A DNA stretch of 64,000 nt from an uncultured Clostridia bacterium. GTDB lineage: Bacteria > Bacillota > Clostridia > Lachnospirales > Lachnospiraceae. The notes under the pieces were generated by a model. The model was not told where the DNA came from. It did not search any database and saw nothing but the letters and a program-made list of their open reading frames with translations. Shown piece by piece: positions 46,137-53,963 of the stretch (position 1 is its first letter; every line of letters starts with the position of its first letter). The stretch is taken from contig CAOKDX010000001.1 of NCBI GenBank assembly GCA_948467395.1, positions 124,001-188,000 of the forward strand. The letters are read 5' to 3'. The translations under genes and the position numbers were made by a program.

Positions 46137-48128
46137 TCATTTGCCCTTATTCCGAAATTCCACCGGAGTCATCTGATAAAGTTTCTTAAATGTCCGGTTA
46201 AAGTGTTCGACATTCTGGTATCCGATGGAAAAGGCAATGTTTTCCACCGTCATATTTCCGTTTTTCAGTAAGGTCCTGGCCTTCTTCATCCGTATATTTG
46301 TCACCTGCTCCACGAAAGTCCTGCCGGATTTCTCGTGAATGTATTTGCTGATATAGGGTTCGCTCAGATGAAAATGCTCCGCCATATCGTCTAGTGTCAC
46401 GGTCTGGTAATTGGCATGGATAAAGTTCATCATCTGAATCAGGCGTTCGTCCTTGATCGGTTCCGTTTTCTTGATATCCGGCAGCTTATTTACGCAGACA
46501 CAGAGCGCATGTATGGACGCTTTGATGATATCCTCGTCTATGCCGGCGCCCCAGTAGGAGTCACCCTGGCAGGTGATGCCCACATAGGCGATGGCCCGGG
46601 AGGAAGAGCCCTGGGTCAGGGCGTGTTCTTCGTAAGAGGACAGCTGGTAACTGATGCCGAAATACTGTTTGATCGTATTGCTTACGGCATCCAGCCGTCC
46701 GTTGCCGTTGGCGTCCACAATGGTCTTTTTGTCGCCGCAGCAGATCTCTGTTTCCGCCATAATGCCGTCGACCTGCCGGAAGTGGCAGTCCGTAATCTGG
46801 AAATAAGGAGTCGGCGTGATATAATGTTCTTCGAATATTTCGTAGACCCACTGCGGAGAGAGCTCCTTATGCTCCTCGTCGGATACGTGTTTCATCGTGT
46901 AGCCCACCTCTTCCCGCATGGCATCCGGAAGTGATATGCCGAAATTCTGTTTCAGAATATAGTTGACGCCGCCCTTGCCGGACTGGCTGTTAATGCGGAT
47001 CACATCGGAGTCATAGGTCCTTCCCACATCCTGGGGATCCACAGGAAGATAGGGGACGCTCCAGATCTTCAGATTTTTGTCCTCGCGCCACTGCATTCCC
47101 TTGGCGATGGCATCCTGGTGGGAACCGGAGAAGGCCGTGAATACCAGATCTCCGGCATATGGCTGGCGGGGATCCACATGCATCCGGGTACAGGTCTCAT
47201 ATTTCTCGCGGATCTCCGGCATCCGGGAAAAGTCCAGCAGCGGATCCACTCCGTGGGAAAACATATTCATGGCCAGGGTTACGATATCTACATTGCCAGT
47301 GCGCTCGCCGTTGCCGAATAAGGTTCCCTCAATGCGGTCCGCCCCGGCAAGGATCCCCAGCTCGGCGTCGCTTACACCACAGCCCCGGTCATTGTGGGGG
47401 TGCAGGGAGAGCACGACAGCGTCGCGGTATTTCAGATGCTTGTGCACATACTCGATCTGCGTGGCGAACACATGGGGCATGGAATACTCCACCGTAGAGG
47501 GGATGTTAATGATGGCCTTGTTGTCCGCGGATGGCTTCCATATATCCAAAACGGCATTGCATACCTCCACCGCATACTCCACCTCTGTGCCGGTGAAGCT
47601 CTCGGGGCTGTATTCAAAGGAAAAGCTGCCGTCTGTCTCATCTGCCAGCTGTTTCAGAAGGATGGCGCCGTCTATGGCGATCTGTTTGATCTCTTCCTTA
47701 CTCTTCTTAAATACCTGTTCGCGCTGTGCCACGGATGTGGAATTGTACAGATGTACTACGGCGTGGGGAGCGCCCTTTACGGCTTCGAAGGTCTTCTTGA
47801 TAATGTGTTCCCTGGCCTGGGTCAGTACCTGAACGGTCACATCATCCGGGATCATATTTTTCTCGATGAGTGCCCGCATAAATTCATATTCCGTCTCGGA
47901 AGCCGCGGGAAATCCCACCTCGATCTGCTTAAAGCCGATATCTACCAGCATCTGGAAGAACTGCAGCTTTTCGTCCAGGCTCATGGGTTCGATCAGAGCC
48001 TGGTTGCCATCCCGCAGGTCTACGGAGCACCAGACCGGCGGCTTGTCGATGGCGTCTTTCTCCACCCAGTCGTAGGTACATTCCGGCGGCATAAAATAAG
48101 CCTTTTCATACTTGTCAACATGTTTCAT
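46137..48128 (-). CDS. leuA: 2-isopropylmalate synthase fused to an AraC-type DNA-binding domain
   Basis: The protein is 663 aa in one unbroken frame. Residues about 1-400 form the HMGL-like barrel (SVDLRDGNQALIEPMS with catalytic Arg-Asp, HPHNDRG metal site, GNGERTGNVD). Residues about 440-555 are the LeuA dimerisation/allosteric region (VDANGNGRLDAV). Residues 560-663 are a complete AraC C-terminal domain with two HTH motifs: LDDMAEHFHLSEPYISKYIH and VENIAFSIGYQNVEHFNRTF, then MTPVEF. The enzyme makes 2-isopropylmalate from acetyl-CoA and 2-oxoisovalerate, the first step to leucine. The added domain suggests it also binds DNA, perhaps according to leucine level (inference). A T-box leader and a palindrome lie upstream. 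No leuBCD is nearby. Confidence 0.93.
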   Translation of the reverse strand: MKHVDKYEKAYFMPPECTYDWVEKDAIDKPPVWCSVDLRDGNQALIEPMSLDEKLQFFQMLVDIGFKQIEVGFPAASETEYEFMRALIEKNMIPDDVTVQVLTQAREHIIKKTFEAVKGAPHAVVHLYNSTSVAQREQVFKKSKEEIKQIAIDGAILLKQLADETDGSFSFEYSPESFTGTEVEYAVEVCNAVLDIWKPSADNKAIINIPSTVEYSMPHVFATQIEYVHKHLKYRDAVVLSLHPHNDRGCGVSDAELGILAGADRIEGTLFGNGERTGNVDIVTLAMNMFSHGVDPLLDFSRMPEIREKYETCTRMHVDPRQPYAGDLVFTAFSGSHQDAIAKGMQWREDKNLKIWSVPYLPVDPQDVGRTYDSDVIRINSQSGKGGVNYILKQNFGISLPDAMREEVGYTMKHVSDEEHKELSPQWVYEIFEEHYITPTPYFQITDCHFRQVDGIMAETEICCGDKKTIVDANGNGRLDAVSNTIKQYFGISYQLSSYEEHALTQGSSSRAIAYVGITCQGDSYWGAGIDEDIIKASIHALCVCVNKLPDIKKTEPIKDERLIQMMNFIHANYQTVTLDDMAEHFHLSEPYISKYIHEKSGRTFVEQVTNIRMKKARTLLKNGNMTVENIAFSIGYQNVEHFNRTFKKLYQMTPVEFRNKGK

Positions 48129-48149
48129 TTCTCAATACCTCCAATTTAC

Positions 48150-48455
48150 TCATTTCTGATAAATACATGGAAAAACCTCCGCCTCCACAACCAGGCGGTT
48201 GTAGAGACGAAGGTGTATCGACCTTCGCGGTACCACTCTACTTCATATCCATGGGGGGGCTCCCATAGATATGCTCTCATCGGCACTAACATGCCTTTCC
48301 CGGGTAACGGCGGGGGTCCGGTGTACCTTACATAAGAATAAAGGGTTCGGGTACACAGCTCAGGGGTCAGTTCACTGCTGTTATTTTACTGCCTTGCACC
48401 GGACGGCAGCTCTCTGTAAAAAGAACGGGCAGTTACTAGTCCCCTTCAAAGCTTT
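48150..48455 (-). promoter_or_regulatory. T-box leader of leuA
   Basis: The minus-strand leader contains the conserved T-box AGAGTGGTACCGCG (plus-strand 48239-48226) and Stem I elements AGAGAGCTGCCG and GGTGCAAGGCAG. The likely specifier region is GTGAACTGACCCCTGAG, where CTG (48370-48368) followed by A would read a leucine codon. Downstream, GCGAAGGT/ACCTTCGT within GTAGAG...CTCTAC forms a competing hairpin, and CCGCCT...AGGCGG with TTTTT follows. Uncharged tRNA-Leu should therefore raise leuA expression. A possible -10 box TAAGAT is at 48467-48462. Confidence 0.88.
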
Positions 48456-48487
48456 TTTTATATCTTATCACATAAAATGCATTTTGG

Positions 48488-48509
48488 AAATGATTAAATT
48501 TAATCATTT
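48488..48509. promoter_or_regulatory. Perfect 22-bp palindrome upstream of the leuA promoter
   Basis: AAATGATTAAA (48488-48498) is followed directly by its reverse complement (48499-48509). It lies about 20 bases upstream of the putative leuA -10 box and 33 bases from the divergent tRNA-Arg promoter. It is a candidate operator, possibly for the AraC domain of the LeuA fusion or a separate leucine regulator. Confidence 0.5.
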
Positions 48510-48542
48510 TTATTGATGTTTTTTAATAAAACAAAAAAGTGC

Positions 48543-48571
48543 TTGACTTTTTTTGGCGGATTGAGTATCAT
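48543..48571 (+). promoter_or_regulatory. Promoter of tRNA-Arg
   Basis: TTGACT (48543-48548), 17-base spacer and TATCAT (48566-48571), 12 bases before the tRNA. Confidence 0.7.
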
Positions 48572-48583
48572 AATATTTGCGTT

Positions 48584-48657
48584 GTGCGTGTAGCTCAGCT
48601 GGATAGAGCACTTGGCTACGGACCAAGGTGTCGGGGGTTCGAATCCTCTCACGCACG
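48584..48657 (+). tRNA. tRNA-Arg (anticodon ACG)
   Basis: It is 74 bases: acceptor GTGCGTG pairs with CACGCAC, discriminator G; D-arm GCTCAGCTGGATAGAGC; anticodon loop CTACGGA; T-arm GGGGGTTCGAATCCTCT. A terminator follows 10 bases later. Confidence 0.95.
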
Positions 48658-48667
48658 TGATCATGAC

Positions 48668-48704
48668 AAGCCTTCGGAAAGACACGTTTTCGGAGGCTTA
48701 TTTT
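48668..48704. terminator. Terminator shared by tRNA-Arg and the transglycosylase gene
   Basis: Thirteen-base arms (48668-48680 and 48687-48699, with two G-U pairs) are followed by TATTTT. It overlaps the stop codon of the convergent GT51 gene. Confidence 0.7.
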
Positions 48705-49423
48705 GTTATATTTCCTAAAATTTCATTGGCTCTGGTCTCCGTGATCTTGTCGCAGTCAACCATTTTATCCAGGACAAGGGACATTCTCTTTCGGGCCAGC
48801 TCCATGCTGGTATCCGGGGAATAGTTGGACGGCGCATTGGGAATACCTGCCAGCATAATTGCCTCATAGTCCGTCAGCTCAGAGGGATTTTTGCCGTAAT
48901 AGCCCTGTGCCGCCTCGTAGATCCCGTAGTATCCGCTGCCAAAATAAATGGTATTGACATACAGCTCAAATAATTCTTCCTTGCTGTACTCCCGTTCCAG
49001 TGCTAACGCGGCAAAGATTTCTGCAAACTTGCGCTCTACCTTCTTTTCCTGGGTGAAGAGCTGGTTTTTGGCAATCTGCTGTGTAATGGTGCTTCCGCCC
49101 TCCACGAAGGAGAGGGAAATCATGTCCTTCCATACAGCCCTGCCGATGGCGATGGGGTCGATGCCGGGGTGAGTATAAAACCGTTTGTCCTCGGCGGAGA
49201 TCACCGCATCGGTATAGATGGCGGGAAGCTCTTTGTACTGCACGTAATGTCCGTTATCACGAATGGTTCTGCCTATCTCTGTGATGGGGGTCTCCCGTAC
49301 GGCGTCCTGATACATCTGGTAGCCCTTATAGCCAAAGTATGCGGCGGTGAGTGTGGCGATCACCAGCAGGATGGCAAGTAAGCGAAGGGCGGTCCTTCCG
49401 ATGACCCGCAGTATATATTTCAT
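48698..49423 (-). CDS. Monofunctional peptidoglycan transglycosylase (GT51)
   Basis: The protein is 241 aa. One N-terminal membrane helix (about 13-32) precedes a GT51 domain: AEDKRFYTHPGIDP with the catalytic Glu, GGSTITQQIAKN, and ALALEREYSKEELFELYVN. There is no transpeptidase domain, so it resembles MtgA. It polymerises lipid II into glycan strands outside the membrane. AAGGAG is nine bases before ATG. The small membrane protein gene at 49462-49620 lies just upstream on the same strand and may be co-transcribed. Confidence 0.93.
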   Translation of the reverse strand: MKYILRVIGRTALRLLAILLVIATLTAAYFGYKGYQMYQDAVRETPITEIGRTIRDNGHYVQYKELPAIYTDAVISAEDKRFYTHPGIDPIAIGRAVWKDMISLSFVEGGSTITQQIAKNQLFTQEKKVERKFAEIFAALALEREYSKEELFELYVNTIYFGSGYYGIYEAAQGYYGKNPSELTDYEAIMLAGIPNAPSNYSPDTSMELARKRMSLVLDKMVDCDKITETRANEILGNITK

Positions 49424-49461
49424 AGAGTTCAGGCTCCTTTCTGATCAAAATATTCGTTGTA

Positions 49462-49620
49462 CTAGTTCAGATTAGCGAATATAATTTCCATACCCTGAAA
49501 TACGACTTCTATTGTGAATATCAGAAGCCCGGTTATCATAAACAGCGCGCCAAAGATAATACCGCTAATTCCCAACAAAAGCTTCTGCATTACTTTTTTT
49601 ATCCGTAATTTCATTCTCAC
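49462..49620 (-). CDS. Small membrane protein (52 aa), unknown
   Basis: A GTG start at 49620 follows GGGAGGG by six bases; an ATG at 49614 is an alternative. The peptide has a basic N-terminus (MKLRIKKVMQK) and one long hydrophobic helix (LLLGISGIIFGALFMITGLL), then VFQGMEIIFANLN. It is likely a single-pass protein, 38 bases upstream of the transglycosylase gene and perhaps its partner. No family is recognised. The ribosome site and hydrophobic pattern support real coding. Confidence 0.6.
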   Translation of the reverse strand: MRMKLRIKKVMQKLLLGISGIIFGALFMITGLLIFTIEVVFQGMEIIFANLN

Positions 49621-49701
49621 AGTAATCCCTCCCTGATAGGTATCATACCTCAGTCAGGTTATAGTATTGTGACTTTTAGATAAGAGATTCGTCACTTTTT
49701 G

Positions 49702-49744
49702 CCGCAATAGCAGCGAATGCAGCGAACCGCATATGTTATTGCGG
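49702..49744. repeat. Hairpin downstream of the DtxR-family gene
   Basis: CCGCAATA (49702-49709) pairs with TATTGCGG (49737-49744) around a 27-base loop that can fold further. There is no T-run, so its role as a terminator is uncertain. Confidence 0.4.
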
Positions 49745-49827
49745 ACTTGAAATGGGAACTGGGATCGCCGGGCCGGCGAGGAAGGGAAGGATGGTTTGAT
49801 ACAGGCTGAGAGGGAGGTATGGAAACG

Positions 49828-50205
49828 TTATTCCAGTGCTTTCATTTCTTCTGCATACTTTTTTATGGCGTGAAAGCTTTCCGGACTGATGACGTGCTCG
49901 ATCCGGCAGGCGTCCTCCTCGGCAATATCTGCCGGCACGCCCAGTGATGACAGGCACCGGGTGAGGATATCGTGCCGCTCATAGATCATATCGGCAATTT
50001 CCCTTCCCTCCTCTGTCAGGTAGATAAATCCGGCATCGGTCACGGTGATATGATTCTTTTCCCGGAGGTGTTTCATGGCCACGCTGACACTGGATTTTTT
50101 GAAACCAAGCTCTGTGGCTATATCAACGGAGCGGACTACCGGTAATCTTTTACTTAATATAAGAATTGTTTCCAGATAATTTTCTGCTGATTCATTGGTT
50201 TTCAT
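49828..50205 (-). CDS. DtxR/MntR-family metal-dependent repressor
   Basis: The protein is about 125 aa. The winged HTH is at about 5-65 (SAENYLETILILSKR, VDIATELGFKKSSVSVAMKH, YLTEEGREIADMIYERH). The metal-binding and dimer helices follow (EEDACRIEHVISPESF). The C-terminal SH3-like domain is absent, as in MntR. With Fe2+ or Mn2+ bound it should repress the divergent feo operon. GGGAGG lies five bases before ATG 50205 (ATG 50208 is adjacent); longer frames lack a site. Confidence 0.88.
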   Translation of the reverse strand: MKTNESAENYLETILILSKRLPVVRSVDIATELGFKKSSVSVAMKHLREKNHITVTDAGFIYLTEEGREIADMIYERHDILTRCLSSLGVPADIAEEDACRIEHVISPESFHAIKKYAEEMKALE

Positions 50206-50305
50206 CATTACCTCCCGTGTAAATGGCTGATTCACAATGCCTTGATTTAATATACACGCTTTATTATAGCATTCCTTACGGGAAACATCAAACAATAAAA
50301 AGTTC

Positions 50306-50337
50306 TTGACAACTAATAGAAGTTAGAATATACTAAC
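50306..50337 (+). promoter_or_regulatory. feo promoter with overlapping DtxR-type operator
   Basis: TTGACA (50306-50311), 17-base spacer and TATACT (50329-50334). The palindrome GTTAGAATATACTAAC (50322-50337) covers the -10 box. The half-site TTAG/CTAA occurs again at 50867-50880, supporting one regulator for both sites. Confidence 0.75.
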
Positions 50338-50381
50338 AAATGTAAGAAACGAATAATTTCTTTTGGAAAGGATGATGTGTG

Positions 50382-50609
50382 ATGCCTTTGACGATGGCCC
50401 AGGCAGGCGTACCTGTAAGGATAAAAAAGGTGGGTGGGAGAGCGGACACAAGAAATTTTCTGGAGAATCTGGGATTTATTACCGGCGGAGTGGTGACGGT
50501 AGTATCTGAGATCGGTGGAAATCTGATTCTGAATGTCAGGAATTCCCGCATAGCGCTGGGGAAGGATATGGCAAAGAAGATTGTTGTTTCCTTCAACGAC
50601 GCGAATTGA
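50382..50609 (+). CDS. feoA: FeoA-type small ferrous transport protein, first copy
   Basis: The protein is about 75 aa, with an SH3-like FeoA fold: LTMAQAGVPVRIKKVGG, FLENLGFITGGVVTVVSEIG and NVRNSRIALGKDMAKKI. FeoA proteins bind the cytoplasmic face of FeoB and are needed for Fe2+ uptake. AAAGGA is nine bases before ATG 50382. A second, different FeoA follows 19 bases later. Under the probable control of the divergent DtxR-family protein. Confidence 0.92.
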   Translation: MPLTMAQAGVPVRIKKVGGRADTRNFLENLGFITGGVVTVVSEIGGNLILNVRNSRIALGKDMAKKIVVSFNDAN

Positions 50610-50628
50610 GAAAAGGAGGAGTGAGTCA

Positions 50629-50847
50629 ATGACATTGAGAGAGGCTGCCGTGGGACAGACGGTGAGAGTGCAGGGGCTGACAGGAGCCGGTCCGGTGCGA
50701 AGGCGTATTATGGATATGGGAATCACCCGGGGGATTGATATTTATGTGAGAAAGGTGGCGCCTCTGGGAGACCCGGTAGAGGTAACCGTCCGGGGGTATG
50801 AATTATCTCTTCGGAAGGAGGATGCGGCACTGATTGAGGTGGGATAG
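50629..50847 (+). CDS. feoA: FeoA-type small ferrous transport protein, second copy
   Basis: The protein is about 72 aa: MTLREAAVGQTVRVQGLTG, RRRIMDMGITRGIDIYVRKV and VRGYELSLRKEDAALIEV, the classic FeoA pattern. It is closer to the standard form than the first copy. AGGAGGAG precedes ATG 50629; an earlier in-frame start at 50581 overlaps the first feoA and lacks a site. Clostridia often have two FeoA genes before FeoB. Confidence 0.94.
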   Translation: MTLREAAVGQTVRVQGLTGAGPVRRRIMDMGITRGIDIYVRKVAPLGDPVEVTVRGYELSLRKEDAALIEVG

Positions 50848-50866
50848 AAAATTTTTTGTTCTGTGG

Positions 50867-50880
50867 TTAGTGATAACTAA
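50867..50880. promoter_or_regulatory. Second candidate DtxR-type operator, before feoB
   Basis: TTAGTGATAACTAA is a palindrome with the same TTAG/CTAA half-sites as the main feo operator. It lies 60 bases before feoB and may permit separate control of feoB. Confidence 0.45.
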
Positions 50881-50939
50881 TCAGAGAAAGCTATAACCAA
50901 TATTTATTAGAAGAAGTAAACTATGGGGAGGAACAAGAT

Positions 50940-53093
50940 ATGTCGATTACAATTGCACTCGCAGGAAATCCAAACAGCGGCAAAACGACACTGTTCAATG
51001 CACTGACTGGTGCCAGTCAGTATGTCGGTAACTGGCCGGGTGTCACGGTGGAGAAGAAGGAGGGAAAGCTGAAGGCAGTCTATGCAGGAAATGAAGCGGA
51101 TGTGACGGTGACGGATCTGCCGGGGATCTATTCCCTGTCTCCCTATACATTGGAGGAAGTGGTGGCGCGCAATTACCTTATCCGTGAGAGGCCGGATGTT
51201 ATACTGAATATTGTGGACGGCACAAATATGGAACGGAATCTGTATCTGTCTACACAGCTTATGGAGCTGGGGATTCCGGTGGTGATGGCAGTGAATATGA
51301 TGGATGTGGTAGAAAAGAATGGCGGACGGATCTATGTGGATAAACTGAGTCAGCTGCTGGGGTGTGAGGTGGTGGAGATTTCTGCGCTGAAAGGAACCGG
51401 CATTGACCGGGCGGCGGCCAAGGCTGTTGTGGCGGCGGAAAAGGCAGTGGCCGCCGCCGTCCACGGGTTTTCGGAACGGGTGGAGGCCGCGGTGCATAGG
51501 GTGGAGGAGTGCCTTGGCAGTGAGATTGATGCAGGACGGAGAAGATTCTTTGCGATCAAGCTGCTGGAGCGCGATGATCGTATTGCGGAGCATCTGCATA
51601 GCGTGCCGGACGCAGCTTCTGAGATCGCCGCCCTGGAGGAGGCTTTTGACGACGATATGGAGAGTATCTTCACCAATGAGAGATATACTTTTCTTTCATC
51701 CGTCGTGGATGAATGCTGTACGAAGGGAGACAGAGAAAAATTGACAGCCTCGGACAGGATTGATAAGATTGTTACAAACCGTTTTCTGGCACTGCCGGTT
51801 TTTGTGGCGATTATGTTTATCGTATACTATATTTCTGTGACATCCGTTGGAGCGCTCGTGACGGACTGGACCAATGACGGGCTGTTCAGGGACGGCTGGT
51901 ATCTGGCCCATCACGGGATCTGGGTTCCCGGCATTCCTGTTCTTGTGACAGACGGACTGGAGGCACTGGGATGTGCCGGCTGGCTTCAGGGGCTGATTGT
52001 TGACGGTATCATCGGCGGCGTAGGTGCCGTTCTGGGATTTGTCCCCCAGATGCTTGTGCTGTTTATCTTCCTGGCCTTCCTGGAGGGAAGTGGGTATATG
52101 GCCCGCGCCGCCTTTATTATGGACCGCATTTTCCGTCGTTTTGGCCTTTCAGGAAAATCCTTTATCCCAATGCTGATTGGAACGGGCTGCGGAGTGCCGG
52201 GGATCATGGCATCCAGAACGATTGAGAATGAGAGGGACCGAAGAATGACTATTATGACTACTACGTTCATTCCCTGCGGCGCCAAGCTGCCCATTGTCGC
52301 TCTTCTGGCCAGCGCCCTGTTCGGCGGGGCATGGTGGGTAGCCCCCAGCGCTTATTTTCTCGGCATTGCGGCCATTGTACTATCAGGTATTATATTAAAG
52401 AAGACAAGGATGTTTGCAGGAGATCCGGCGCCATTTATTATGGAGCTCCCGGCCTATCATCTGCCGGCGGCAGGTTCTGTCCTGAGGAGTATGTGGGAGC
52501 GGGGCTGGTCCTTTATTAAGAGGGCGGGTACGGTGATCCTTGTCTCGGCCATTCTCATCTGGGCTGGCTCTGTGTTTGGCGTGACAGACGGTTCTTTCGG
52601 CTTTCATCCGGATATCGAACTGGAAAACAGCGTGCTGGGCTATATCGGGAGAGGGCTTCAGTGGCTCTTTGTGCCCCTTGGCTTTGGCAATATTAAGGCA
52701 GTGACTGCCACCATTATGGGGCTGGCTGCCAAGGAGGAAGTTGTCGCTGTCTTTGGCGTCCTGGATTTTGAGGGGATGAGCCGGCTGGCCGGGTATTCCT
52801 TCCTCGCCTTCAACCTGCTGTGTGCACCATGCTTTGCCGCGATGGGAGCCATCCGCGGGGAGATGAACAGTGGGAGATGGACCGCATTTGCCATTGCTTA
52901 CCAGTGTGTCTTTGCCTACGGCACTGCCCTGATCATCTATCAGACGGGTATGCTGCTGTCCGGGGCATTCACGATATGGACTGTGGCCGCCCTGCTGCTG
53001 GCAGTCATCCTGCTGTATTTGATCTTCCGTCCGCACAGGGAGAGCCCTGCGCCGAAGTGGACAGGTAAGACTGGCATGGCGGGACAATCATAA
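50940..53093 (+). CDS. feoB: Ferrous iron transporter FeoB
   Basis: The protein is 717 aa. The N-terminal G domain has G1 GNPNSGKTT, G3 DLPGIYSLSPY, G4 NMMD and G5 SALKGTG. The membrane part (about 280-700) has the two Gate repeats, including GTGCGVPGIMASRTI with the conserved Cys, and LLCAPCFAAMGAIRGE. It moves Fe2+ into the cell. GGGGAGGA is seven bases before ATG. It ends 27 bases before the small Cys-rich partner gene. Confidence 0.97.
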   Translation: MSITIALAGNPNSGKTTLFNALTGASQYVGNWPGVTVEKKEGKLKAVYAGNEADVTVTDLPGIYSLSPYTLEEVVARNYLIRERPDVILNIVDGTNMERNLYLSTQLMELGIPVVMAVNMMDVVEKNGGRIYVDKLSQLLGCEVVEISALKGTGIDRAAAKAVVAAEKAVAAAVHGFSERVEAAVHRVEECLGSEIDAGRRRFFAIKLLERDDRIAEHLHSVPDAASEIAALEEAFDDDMESIFTNERYTFLSSVVDECCTKGDREKLTASDRIDKIVTNRFLALPVFVAIMFIVYYISVTSVGALVTDWTNDGLFRDGWYLAHHGIWVPGIPVLVTDGLEALGCAGWLQGLIVDGIIGGVGAVLGFVPQMLVLFIFLAFLEGSGYMARAAFIMDRIFRRFGLSGKSFIPMLIGTGCGVPGIMASRTIENERDRRMTIMTTTFIPCGAKLPIVALLASALFGGAWWVAPSAYFLGIAAIVLSGIILKKTRMFAGDPAPFIMELPAYHLPAAGSVLRSMWERGWSFIKRAGTVILVSAILIWAGSVFGVTDGSFGFHPDIELENSVLGYIGRGLQWLFVPLGFGNIKAVTATIMGLAAKEEVVAVFGVLDFEGMSRLAGYSFLAFNLLCAPCFAAMGAIRGEMNSGRWTAFAIAYQCVFAYGTALIIYQTGMLLSGAFTIWTVAALLLAVILLYLIFRPHRESPAPKWTGKTGMAGQS

Positions 53094-53119
53094 GAAGAAA
53101 GAGAAAAAGGAGGACGGCT

Positions 53120-53263
53120 ATGGAGTCTGTCGTGGGAACTGTTATTGTCGGATGCATTTTGCTTGCCGCCGTGGGATTTATCGTGGCCAAAATGATTTCG
53201 GACCGGAAAAAGGGAAAAGGGCACTGCGGCTGTGACTGTGGCAGCTGCCGGAAATGCCATTAG
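53120..53263 (+). CDS. FeoB-associated Cys-rich membrane protein
   Basis: This 47-aa protein has one N-terminal membrane helix (VVGTVIVGCILLAAVGFIVA), a basic stretch (DRKKGKGH) and a Cys-rich tail CGCDCGSCRKCH. Small proteins of this kind follow feoB in many clostridia and are annotated as FeoB-associated Cys-rich membrane proteins; metal binding by the six Cys/His residues is likely. AAGGAGG precedes ATG 53120. Confidence 0.85.
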   Translation: MESVVGTVIVGCILLAAVGFIVAKMISDRKKGKGHCGCDCGSCRKCH

Positions 53264-53344
53264 ACGGCAAAAAGGAATCCGTCCTTGACATACCATGCAG
53301 AATATCGCAAAATAGTATGAGAGATAAGCATGGGGGCGGTCAGG

Positions 53345-53959
53345 ATGAAAAAGATAAAGATTTGTGGAATCACAGAGATAGAGGAAACGGAATATCTGAA
53401 TGAAGCTGGTGTGGATTACGCCGGCTTTGTTCTGTTTTTCCCGAAAAGCAGCAGAAATACAGACATTGAACGGGCGAAGGAGATTATGGGTTATCTGGAT
53501 TCTCAGATCCAGACCGTGGCTGTGGTGGTGGAGCCCTCGGAAGAACAGCTTATGGAGATTGCTGAAGCGGGCTTTGACCTTGTGCAGATTCACGGAAGGA
53601 TGTCGGAGGAGACACTATCGAAATCGCAGATTCCCGTGTTACGGGCATTCAATGCCGGTGATCTGTCAGAATTTTCCCGGTATGAGAAAATGGAAAATGT
53701 GGCGGGTTATGTATTTGATGCGCAAAAACCCGGCAGCGGTAAGGTGTTTGACTGGACTCTGCTGAGGAAGCTGCCCCGGACGCAGAAGCTGACATTTCTG
53801 GCGGGGGGGCTGGATGCAGATAATGTAAGAGAGGCGCTGGCGGCGACCCAGGTGGATGGCGTGGACACAAGCTCCGGGGTGGAGAGAGCGGGTGGAGCGG
53901 GAAAAGATCCAGATAAGGTACGGAGCTTTGTAGAAGCAGTCCGGAGTGTAGGGGAATGA
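53345..53959 (+). CDS. trpF: Phosphoribosylanthranilate isomerase
   Basis: The protein is about 204 aa. KIKICGIT holds the catalytic Cys, VDYAGFVLFFPKSSRN, LVQIHG, FLAGGLDADNV (usually with catalytic Asp earlier in FDAQ) and VDTSSGVE are all in place. It converts phosphoribosylanthranilate to its ribulose form in tryptophan synthesis. It stands alone, not in a trp operon. The ATG at 53345 and the in-frame ATG at 53330 are both possible; the 53345 start gives the family's usual MKKIKICG. The next gene starts five bases after its stop. Confidence 0.93.
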   Translation: MKKIKICGITEIEETEYLNEAGVDYAGFVLFFPKSSRNTDIERAKEIMGYLDSQIQTVAVVVEPSEEQLMEIAEAGFDLVQIHGRMSEETLSKSQIPVLRAFNAGDLSEFSRYEKMENVAGYVFDAQKPGSGKVFDWTLLRKLPRTQKLTFLAGGLDADNVREALAATQVDGVDTSSGVERAGGAGKDPDKVRSFVEAVRSVGE

Positions 53960-53963
53960 TGAG

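Noticed and set aside
48488-48509. Palindrome as a tRNA-Arg or leuA terminator
   Set aside because: There is no upstream transcript that should stop there and the arms are AT-only; an operator is more likely.
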